Shown one piece after another: positions 42,011 to 48,659 of a DNA stretch of 64,000 nt. Both the position numbers and the translations under genes were made by a program. The notes below the pieces were generated by a model. It saw only the letters and a program-made list of their open reading frames with translations, was not told the origin of the DNA and did not search any database. The DNA comes from Streptomyces sp. NBC_01750 (GTDB taxonomy: Bacteria; Actinomycetota; Actinomycetes; Streptomycetales; Streptomycetaceae): assembly GCF_035918095.1 (NCBI RefSeq), contig NZ_CP109137.1, positions 4,032,001 to 4,096,000 on the forward strand, in the 5' to 3' direction. Within the stretch, counting starts at the first letter, position 1; every line of letters starts with the position of its first letter.

Positions 42011-43683
42011 AGCAGTTCCTCCGGGATGTCGACGTACCGCGAGCGGAGCCACTCGCCGAGCGCCTTCGCCTGCGGGTCGAAGCGCGCCTGCGCCGCGACG
42101 CCTTCGCCGAGGATCCCCTCGACCGTGAAGTTCAGGGCCCGCAGATTCGGCAGGACATGGCGTACGACCGACAGCCCCGTGGTCTCGGGGAGCAGCGCGC
42201 GGAAGCGGTCCACGGTCAGTTCGTGGGCGAGCCAGCGCCAGGCGTCGTCGGTCCTCGCCCACACCCCGACATTGGCGTCACCGCCCTTGTCGCCGCTGCG
42301 GGCGCCGGCGATCAGCCCGAGCGGGGCGGCGCGGTGGGGCCCGGCGGTGTCCAGTGCCTCGGGCAGCGCGCCGGCCTCTTCCAGGTGCCCGACTTCCTTC
42401 GTGTGTACGGGAGTCCGCACCGCCACCCGATGCCCGTCCGGCAGGACGGCCGTGTGCGTGACCTCGGCCGCGTCCACGTACTCGGCCTCGAAGACCCCGT
42501 ACGGCGCGCCCTTCCCGGGCGGTGCCGTCACATGGAAGCCCGGGTAGCTGCCGAGCGCCAGCTCGATCGCCGCGCCGCTCACCGCGCGCCCGACCTTCTC
42601 CGGGTCGCTGTCGCGCACCACGAGGCGCAGATACGCGCTGGCCCGCTCCTCGGTGTCGCCGTCGGGCCGCTCGGTGCGGGCCAGTTCCCAGCGCACCTCC
42701 GCCGGACGGGACTTGCCGAAGGCTTCCTCCAACTGCTCCTGGACCAGCCGGGCTTTGGCCTCGATGTCGAGTCCGGTGAGTACGAACACGACCTCGTTGC
42801 GCCAGCCGCCGAGCCGGTTGAGTCCGACCTTCAGACGGGGCGGCGGGGCCTCGCCGCGTACTCCGGAGATCCGTACCCGGTCCGGTCCGTCCTGCGCCAG
42901 CCGTACGGTGTCGAGGCGGGCGGTGACGTCCGGCCCTGCATATCTCGCGCCTCCGGTCTCGTACAGCAGCTGAGCGGTGACCGTGCCGACGTCCACGAGG
43001 CCGCCCGTGCCGTCGTGCTTGGTGATGACGCAGGTGCCGTCGGCGTGGATCTCGGCGAGCGGGAAGCCGGGGCGGCGTACGTCATGGCCGCTGAAGAACG
43101 CGTAATTGCCGCCGGTGGCCTGGGTGCCGCATTCGAGGACGTGTCCCGCGACGACCGCGCCCGCGAGCGCGTCGTGGTCCTCGGGCCCCCAGCCGAAGTG
43201 CGCCGCCGCGGGCCCGGTGACCAGGGCGGCGTCGGTGACCCGGCCGGTGACGACGACATCGGCCCCGGCGCGCAGACATTCGGCGATACCGGCGCCGCCG
43301 AGGTAGGCGTTGGCGCTGAGGGCGCCCGGGAAGCGGGCGGCGAGGTCGTCGCCCTCGACGTGCGCGACCGAGACCGGGACGCCGACCCGGTCGGCGAGCT
43401 CGCGTACCGCGTTCGCCAGGCCCGCCGGGTTGAGCCCGCCCGCATTGGCGACGATCTTCACGCCGCGCTCGTGGGCGAGCCCGAGGCTCTCCTCCAGTTG
43501 CCTGAGGAAGGTCTTGGCGTAGCCGAGGCTGCGGTCCTTCAGCCGGTCGCGGCCGAGGATGAGCATGGTGAGCTCGGCGAGATAGTCGCCGGTCAGTACG
43601 TCCAGCGGCCCGCCGGTGAGCATCTCCTTCATCGCGTCGAAGCGGTCGCCGTAGAAGCCGGAGGCGTTCCCGATCCGCAGCAT
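42007..43683 (-). CDS. AtuA-like protein (acyclic terpene utilization, DUF1446)
   Basis: A 558-residue member of the AtuA/DUF1446 family. It starts LRIGNASGFYGDRFDAMKEML, then GVKIVANAGGLNPAGLANAV, GADVVVTGRVTDAALV and HVLECGTQATGGNYAF; the C-terminal part GLIAGARSGDKGGDANVGVWAR is the second conserved domain, sometimes a separate gene. The Pseudomonas atu operon uses AtuA in growth on citronellol and geraniol, but its reaction is still not clear to me. Its place beside a methylcrotonyl/geranyl-type carboxylase supports a branched-isoprenoid pathway. ATG 43683 shares one base with the TIGR03084 stop. Confidence 0.92.
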   Translation of the reverse strand: MLRIGNASGFYGDRFDAMKEMLTGGPLDVLTGDYLAELTMLILGRDRLKDRSLGYAKTFLRQLEESLGLAHERGVKIVANAGGLNPAGLANAVRELADRVGVPVSVAHVEGDDLAARFPGALSANAYLGGAGIAECLRAGADVVVTGRVTDAALVTGPAAAHFGWGPEDHDALAGAVVAGHVLECGTQATGGNYAFFSGHDVRRPGFPLAEIHADGTCVITKHDGTGGLVDVGTVTAQLLYETGGARYAGPDVTARLDTVRLAQDGPDRVRISGVRGEAPPPRLKVGLNRLGGWRNEVVFVLTGLDIEAKARLVQEQLEEAFGKSRPAEVRWELARTERPDGDTEERASAYLRLVVRDSDPEKVGRAVSGAAIELALGSYPGFHVTAPPGKGAPYGVFEAEYVDAAEVTHTAVLPDGHRVAVRTPVHTKEVGHLEEAGALPEALDTAGPHRAAPLGLIAGARSGDKGGDANVGVWARTDDAWRWLAHELTVDRFRALLPETTGLSVVRHVLPNLRALNFTVEGILGEGVAAQARFDPQAKALGEWLRSRYVDIPEELL

Positions 43684-44471
43684 CACGCCGCCTTGGGGCC
43701 GCGGCCGGGTCCGGCAGGTCCCGCGAAGGCCTGCGCGATGTCCAGCCACCGGTCCGCGTCGGCGCCCTGGGTCCGTACGGAGAGATCGTCGCGGTGGGCC
43801 CGCTGCGTGACCAGCAGACAGAAGTCGAGAGCGGGCCCGGTGACGCGCTGCGCGGCGTCCTCGGGGCCGTACGCCCAGAGCTCGCCGCCGGGCGCGGTCA
43901 GCTCCACCCGGAAGGGATCGGCCGGCGGCGTCAGCCCCCGTACTCCGAAGGCGAAGTCGCGCGCCCGGATCCCGATGTGGGCGACGTGCCGCAGCCGTGC
44001 GGTCGGTTCGCGGACGGCGCCGAGCGCGTCGGCGATGTCCTGTCCGTGCGCCCAGGTCTCCATCAGCCGCCCGGTCGCCATCGAGGCGGCGCTCATCGGC
44101 GGCCCGTACCAGGGGAAGCGGGTTCCGGCCGGGGCCTGGCGCAGAGCCTGTTGCAGCCGCTCGCGGCCGTCGCGCCAGCGGGCCAGCAGCTCACCGGGCG
44201 GCAGCGCGGCGCCCGCCTCGGCGCCCTCGTCGACGAAGGAGTCCGGCGCGGCGAGCGCCTTCTCGATCTGGGCGGCGAAGGCCTCGGGATCGGTGACGGC
44301 GAGCAGCGCGGCGGCGTCGGTCCAGGCGAGGTGGGCGATCTGATGGGCGACGCTCCAGCGCGGCGCGGGTGTCGGCCCCGCCCACTGTGCGGGGGTCAAC
44401 TCCCTCACCATCAGGTCGAGTTCATCGCTTTCACTGCGCAAGTCGTCAAGTACGACGGCCGGGTCGGACAC
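43683..44471 (-). CDS. TIGR03084 family metal-binding protein (MDMPI/DinB-like)
   Basis: A 262-residue protein. The four-helix N-terminal domain (SESDELDLMVRELTPAQWAGPTPAPRWSVAHQIAHLAWTDAAALL) carries His in HQIAHL, and a further ligand pair is in METWAHGQDIADAL; these are the metal ligands of DinB/mycothiol-dependent maleylpyruvate isomerase-like proteins. It is the first gene of the acyl-CoA operon. A thiol-dependent isomerisation or hydrolysis of a pathway intermediate is plausible but not shown. GTG 44471 follows GAGGGAGCGCACC. It differs from the anti-sigma MDMPI domain at 4727 in lacking the zinc finger. Confidence 0.88.
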   Translation of the reverse strand: MSDPAVVLDDLRSESDELDLMVRELTPAQWAGPTPAPRWSVAHQIAHLAWTDAAALLAVTDPEAFAAQIEKALAAPDSFVDEGAEAGAALPPGELLARWRDGRERLQQALRQAPAGTRFPWYGPPMSAASMATGRLMETWAHGQDIADALGAVREPTARLRHVAHIGIRARDFAFGVRGLTPPADPFRVELTAPGGELWAYGPEDAAQRVTGPALDFCLLVTQRAHRDDLSVRTQGADADRWLDIAQAFAGPAGPGRGPKAA

Positions 44472-44531
44472 GGTGCGCTCCCTCGGGACACGACGTTGTG
44501 TGTCCCGGAGCATGGCAGCGACCGGAGAAAC

Positions 44532-44549
44532 AAGCAAGCATGCTTGCTT
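44532..44549. promoter_or_regulatory. 18-bp perfect palindrome, candidate TetR operator
   Basis: AAGCAAGCATGCTTGCTT lies 61-78 bp upstream of the first gene of the eight-gene operon and 4 bp from the end of the EamA gene. Its size and symmetry suit a TetR dimer pair. Confidence 0.6.
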
Positions 44550-44552
44550 TGG

Positions 44553-45527
44553 TTACTGTGCCTTTCTGGCCACCTGCGTACGTACCGCTCCCATGCTCGC
44601 CGCGATGACCAGCGCTATCGCCAGTGCGTCGATCACGGAAAGGTCCTGATGCAGTACGAGGAACCCGGCCGTGGCGGCGATCGCCGGCTCCAGGCTCATC
44701 AGCACCGCGAAGGTCGGGGCCGGCAGCCGGCGCAGCGCGAGCAGCTCCAGCGTGTACGGGAGGACGGACGACATCAGTGCGACGGCGAGCCCGAGACCGA
44801 GCGTGGACGGCACGAGCAGCTGGGATCCGGCCTCCGCGATCCCGAGCGGCAGACTCAGCACGGCGCCGACCGCCATCGCCAGCGCGAGTCCGTCGGCCTG
44901 CGGGAATCTGCGTCCCGTCCGGGCGCTGAAGACGATGTACGCCGCCCACATGGCACCGGCGGAGAGCGCGAACACCGCGCCCACGGGATCGAGCCGGTCG
45001 AAGCCGCCGCCGCTGAGCAGGACGACTCCGCCGAGCGCGAGCCCGGCCCAGAGAAGGTTCACCGGCCGCCGCGAGACGATCACGGAGAGCGCGAGCGGCC
45101 CGAGGACCTCGAAGGTGACCGCCGATCCGAGCGGGATCCGGTCAGCGGCCTGGTAGAACAGCACGTTCATGGCGGCCATGGCGGTGCCGAAGGCGATGAC
45201 CGTGCCCCAGTCGGCGCGCGAGTGCCCGCGCAGTCGGGGCCGGCAGACGATGAGCAGGACGACGGCGGCGAGGACGAGTCGCAGGGTGACCACACCAAGG
45301 GCTCCGGCGCGCGGCATGAGCAGTACGGCGATGGCGGCGCCGAACTGCACGGAGAGTCCACCGGCGACGACGAGCGCGACGGGGCCGACGGCGCGACGGG
45401 ATCCCTTGCCGACACCGGGGCGGAGGCTGCGGCCCCGGCCGCGGTTCCGGCTCCGGCTTTCGGCGGCATCCAGGGCCGCGGCGGCCTCGAGCTCGCCCGC
45501 GACGACAGTGGTGCGCGCTTCGTCCAC
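44553..45527 (-). CDS. EamA family transporter (DMT superfamily)
   Basis: A 324-residue membrane protein with about ten helices forming two EamA repeats (ALVVAGGLSVQFGAAIAVLLM to GPLALSVIVSRRP; AGLALGGVVLLSGG to FLVLHQDLSVIDALAIALVIA). Members export amino acids or other metabolites, RhtA-like in E. coli. A 40-residue basic N-terminal extension (RSRNRGRGRSLRPG) precedes the first helix. The GTG at 45527 is used. It is divergent from a LysR gene, the usual arrangement for LysR-controlled exporters, so its transcription is probably induced by its own substrate through that regulator. Confidence 0.92.
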   Translation of the reverse strand: MDEARTTVVAGELEAAAALDAAESRSRNRGRGRSLRPGVGKGSRRAVGPVALVVAGGLSVQFGAAIAVLLMPRAGALGVVTLRLVLAAVVLLIVCRPRLRGHSRADWGTVIAFGTAMAAMNVLFYQAADRIPLGSAVTFEVLGPLALSVIVSRRPVNLLWAGLALGGVVLLSGGGFDRLDPVGAVFALSAGAMWAAYIVFSARTGRRFPQADGLALAMAVGAVLSLPLGIAEAGSQLLVPSTLGLGLAVALMSSVLPYTLELLALRRLPAPTFAVLMSLEPAIAATAGFLVLHQDLSVIDALAIALVIAASMGAVRTQVARKAQ

Positions 45528-45628
45528 CGCAAACCTCCCTGGCTGATCCGGCCGCCGACCCCCTCCACGCTACGGGCGCGGAAGCGCTGCGTGAAATGCC
45601 AATTGGGCTGCGGTTATGCTCCAGACAC

Positions 45629-46507
45629 ATGAGCATCGAGCTGCGCCATCTCCGCTGCTTCCTGGCCATCGCGGAAGAGTCCAGCGTGACCAGGGCCGCG
45701 GCCCGGCTGCACGTGGCCCAGCCCACCGTCTCGCGCGCTCTCGCGGCACTGGAGAACCACCTCGGCATCCGGCTCGTCGACCGCTCCACGCACCATCTCG
45801 CCCTCACCGCCGAGGGCCGGGCCTTTCGCGACAAGGCGGCGGCCGCGGTGGCCGCGTTCGACGATGCCCTGGATCCCGGCCGGCTGCGCAGGTGGCCGCT
45901 GCGGCTCGGGCACGCCTGGTCCGCCCTCGGCCCGTACACGACCCCCTTGCTGCGCCGCTGGCAGCAGGACCACCCGGACACCCCGCTGGAACTCCTCCGT
46001 ATCGACGACCGCACGGCGGGCCTTACCCGCGGCGAGGTCGACGCGGCAGTGCTGCGCGGCCCGGTGGAAACGCCCGGCCTGGTCACCGAGCTGCTCTTCA
46101 CCGAGCCCCGGGTGGCAGCTGTGACGTCGGACGGCCCCCTTGCGGCGCGCGCCTCCCTGACCCTCGCGGACCTGGCGGCCGGGCCGGTCATCCTGAACAC
46201 GGTCTCCGGTCTGACGACGCCGGACCTGTGGCCCGCGGACTCCCGCCCGACGACGACCCTCACCGTCGCCAACACGGACGACTGGCTCGCGGCGATCGCG
46301 GCCGGCCGGGGCACGGGAGCGTCGGTGGCCTCGACGGCGGAGATGCACCCGCACCCGGGCGTGACGTACCGCCCTCTGTCGGACGCGCCACCGGCACCGG
46401 TCCTGCTGGCGTGGCGCGAGTCGGCGCCGCATCCGGCGGTATCTCAACTGGCGGCGCTGGCGCGGGAGGTGGCTGCTCCGAAGTGGGCTGCACCGCCACG
46501 TGGGTGA
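45629..46507 (+). CDS. LysR family regulator
   Basis: A 292-residue LysR-type regulator. The winged helix is ELRHLRCFLAIAEESSVTRAAARLHVAQPTVSRALAALENHLGIRLVDRS, the most conserved part of the family; the effector domain begins near LRLGHAWSALGPYTTPLL and has a typical two-lobed pattern. The ATG at 45629 is within about 100 bp of the divergent EamA gene, so it probably controls both. The AATTGGG...TTATG patch at 45600-45618 may contain its binding site. The effector is unknown. Confidence 0.94.
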   Translation: MSIELRHLRCFLAIAEESSVTRAAARLHVAQPTVSRALAALENHLGIRLVDRSTHHLALTAEGRAFRDKAAAAVAAFDDALDPGRLRRWPLRLGHAWSALGPYTTPLLRRWQQDHPDTPLELLRIDDRTAGLTRGEVDAAVLRGPVETPGLVTELLFTEPRVAAVTSDGPLAARASLTLADLAAGPVILNTVSGLTTPDLWPADSRPTTTLTVANTDDWLAAIAAGRGTGASVASTAEMHPHPGVTYRPLSDAPPAPVLLAWRESAPHPAVSQLAALAREVAAPKWAAPPRG

Positions 46508-46616
46508 CGCGCCACGGATTCCTGTTCCCTCAACTGTGATCCCTTGACCCTTGGGTACCCACCTCGGGAACATCGAGAGGTCGGCACCAAGGGCAGGCGA
46601 GAGGGGAACTCATACG

Positions 46617-46850
46617 ATGAAGGTCTCCAAGCTGGTCAGCAACGTGCGATCTCAAGCAGCCGAACCCTCTTGAAGACGTTCCCGACTTCTGGCTTTTCGA
46701 TTCGACGGACACAGGGGTACTGAGTACGACGAGGACGGGGCGTTTCTCGGCGCAGCGGTCCTCGAGTCAGGACGAGCACGCGAGTTCGCCGAGTATCGGG
46801 AGACGGCACTGGCTCATTCAGAGCCGTTCACCGACTACCCCGGCGGCTGA
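46617..46850 (+). pseudogene. DUF6879-type gene remnant (frameshifted)
   Basis: The C-terminal part of a DUF6879-like protein is recognisable in two frames. DFWLFDS occurs in frame from 46684, then after a shift by 46725 the text YDEDGAFLGAAVLESG and the end EYRETALAHSEPFTDYPGG runs to a stop at 46848-46850. An apparent start, ATG 46617 with a GAGAGGGG ribosome site, reaches a stop at 46673 after 18 residues. DUF6879 genes usually sit beside XRE-type regulators in Streptomyces; no partner remains. The rest of 46508-46909 shows nothing else coding. Confidence 0.55.
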
Positions 46851-46909
46851 CCCCCGGTCGTGCGCGCCCGCTCAGCCGGCTGACCGGAACACGCAAAGTG
46901 CGTCAGGCG

Positions 46910-48046
46910 TCAGCGGCGGTAGGGATAGATGAACGGCTCCGTCGATCGCCGGATGACATCTCGAACGGCGACCGTGCGTGGTCCGGCCGTGTAGAACCGT
47001 CCTCTGGCCTCTCCGTGCTGCTGCAGCCATCCCAGCCGGACCATCTGGCGGATGTCGCGCGTGGACTGCTGGACGCTCAGCTCCGCGTCGATCTGGTAGA
47101 CAGGCCGACGGACCCGACCGCCGGTGAACGCAGGAAGCAGTGCCGCTGCGACACGTTCATCAAGGCCCGTCGCCGCCGCGGCTTCGACGAGGGCAATCCA
47201 CCCGCGGGAGTACAGGTCGATGCGGCGCTGCGCCTGCTGCGCCTGGACGTGATGCCCGGTGAGGCAGAACTTCACCCAGGCCGAAGTGTCGGCTCCCGGA
47301 CTCCATTCCGAGCCGCCCGTCTCGTTCAGCACGGCGTAGTAGGCGTACGTGTTCTGGCCCTGCCCCAGCCACTCCTCGATCGAGGAGAACTCAGGCGGCA
47401 CCAGCGCTTCGCGCGAGAAGACAAGCGTCGACAGCGCGCGCGACATACGGCCGTTCCCGTCCGCCCACGGGTGGATCTTCACGAGGTTCAGGTGAGCCAT
47501 GGAGGCTCGCACGTGCACGGGCACGTCGAGATCACCGCTGTTGAGCCAAGCGGCCAGTTCTTCCATGAGCGCCGGCACTCTGTCGCTGTCCGGCGCCGTA
47601 TAGACGGGAACCATCTCGTCTTCAGGGCTTGAGACGTACACCGACTTCTTCCGCAGCCGTCCCGGCCGCTTCAGAGGGTGATGCTCCTGGATCATGCAGT
47701 GGAGGCCGTTGATGAGCCCGACGTCATAGCGGAACTCCTCACCCGCATCGGAGAGGGCCTGGATGTACGTCATGGCCCGCTGGTAGCCCTCCAGCTCCTT
47801 GCGGGTCGCGTCGCTTGTGTCCAGCGGCTCCTCGCCGGCCATCAGGGCCTCGACGTCATCGACCGTTGCGGCATAGCCCTCGATGGTGTTGGACCCCGCG
47901 ATGGCGCGAGCAGTGAGGTTGCGCCGGAGCTGCTTGGTCCACCGCCGACTGGAGGGAAGCATGTGACGCAGTTCCTGACGCATCGCCTCGATCTCATCGA
48001 GGGTACGCAGATCCGCGGCGTCGAGGTCAGGGCTTTGAAAGAGCAT
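46910..48046 (-). CDS. Fic family protein (class II, inhibitory helix present)
   Basis: A 378-residue Fic enzyme that would transfer AMP, or another phosphate-linked group, to a protein hydroxyl. The active-site motif is HPWADGNGR (residues 192-200), with His192 the catalytic base. An N-terminal inhibitory motif SNTIEG (52-57) matches (S/T)xxxE(G/N), so the enzyme should be self-inhibited until the helix moves. A C-terminal winged-helix-like part follows (VYQIDAELSVQQSTRDIRQMVRLGWLQQ), suggesting DNA binding or autoregulation. ATG 48046 (MLFQSPDL) fits the family start; ATG 48073 lies inside an inverted repeat and would add nine residues. No antitoxin gene is adjacent. Confidence 0.92.
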   Translation of the reverse strand: MLFQSPDLDAADLRTLDEIEAMRQELRHMLPSSRRWTKQLRRNLTARAIAGSNTIEGYAATVDDVEALMAGEEPLDTSDATRKELEGYQRAMTYIQALSDAGEEFRYDVGLINGLHCMIQEHHPLKRPGRLRKKSVYVSSPEDEMVPVYTAPDSDRVPALMEELAAWLNSGDLDVPVHVRASMAHLNLVKIHPWADGNGRMSRALSTLVFSREALVPPEFSSIEEWLGQGQNTYAYYAVLNETGGSEWSPGADTSAWVKFCLTGHHVQAQQAQRRIDLYSRGWIALVEAAAATGLDERVAAALLPAFTGGRVRRPVYQIDAELSVQQSTRDIRQMVRLGWLQQHGEARGRFYTAGPRTVAVRDVIRRSTEPFIYPYRR

Positions 48047-48080
48047 GCCTCGATGACACCATGTTTGTATCATCGAGGCA
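48046..48080. promoter_or_regulatory. 11-bp inverted repeat at the fic start
   Basis: TGCCTCGATGA (48046-48056) and TCATCGAGGCA (48070-48080) are perfect arms around 13 bases. The repeat abuts the chosen start codon. It could be an operator, perhaps for the protein's own winged helix, or a translation-blocking hairpin. Confidence 0.6.
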
Positions 48081-48224
48081 ATGTGGCGGCGGGCCCGCGG
48101 CCATCCCTGGCCTTGGTCGCCTGCTCACCGAACCGCGACGCACCCGACCCGGGCTGCCCCTCACCGGCGTACCACCGGAGTGAGCCGACGGGCTGCCCCG
48201 TCACCGCCCTGATAGACAGGTCCC

Positions 48225-48659
48225 ATGAAGCGCGACGAGCTGATGTGGTTCCTTCGCCGGTACAAGCTCGCCGTCCAGGCGACAGTGACCCCGGACGGAA
48301 CACCCCAGGCCGCGGTCGTCGGATTCGCGGTCAGTGACGAGCTCGAGATCGTGTTCGACACCGTCGAGACGACGCGCAAGTGCCTGAACTTGCGCGCCGA
48401 CCCCCGTGTCGCACTCGTCATCGGCTGGGACGACGCGATCACCGTGCAGCTCGAGGGCGTCGCGGACTTCCCCACCGGCCCCGAGCTCGAACGCATTCAG
48501 CAGTGTTACTTCGCCGCGTATCCCGACGGCCGGGACCGTCTCACCTGGCCCGGCATCACCCATGTGAGGGTGCGGCCGACCTGGGTGCGATACAGCGACT
48601 TCACCCAGGACCCGCAGCTGGTCGAGGAGCTCACGGTCGAGCAGCTCACGACCGGGTGA
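48225..48659 (+). CDS. Pyridoxamine 5'-phosphate oxidase-like flavin/F420 protein
   Basis: A 144-residue split-barrel protein. The fold shows KLAVQATVTPDGTPQAAVVGFAV, LEIVFDTVETTRKCLNLRADPRVALVIG and ERIQQCYFAAYPDGRDRLTWPGITHVRVRPTWVRYSDF. Small members of this family bind FMN or F420 and reduce or oxidise varied substrates; which cofactor is used cannot be told from sequence. AGGTCCC precedes the ATG at 48225, a weak ribosome site. The 3' end overlaps the convergent oxidoreductase gene by 14 bp. Confidence 0.9.
   Translation: MKRDELMWFLRRYKLAVQATVTPDGTPQAAVVGFAVSDELEIVFDTVETTRKCLNLRADPRVALVIGWDDAITVQLEGVADFPTGPELERIQQCYFAAYPDGRDRLTWPGITHVRVRPTWVRYSDFTQDPQLVEELTVEQLTTG

Noticed and set aside
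44532..44549. Palindrome considered as a KstR2 site
   Set aside because: CAAG and CTTG are four bases apart here, not two as in the KstR2 motif, and no cholesterol genes are present.
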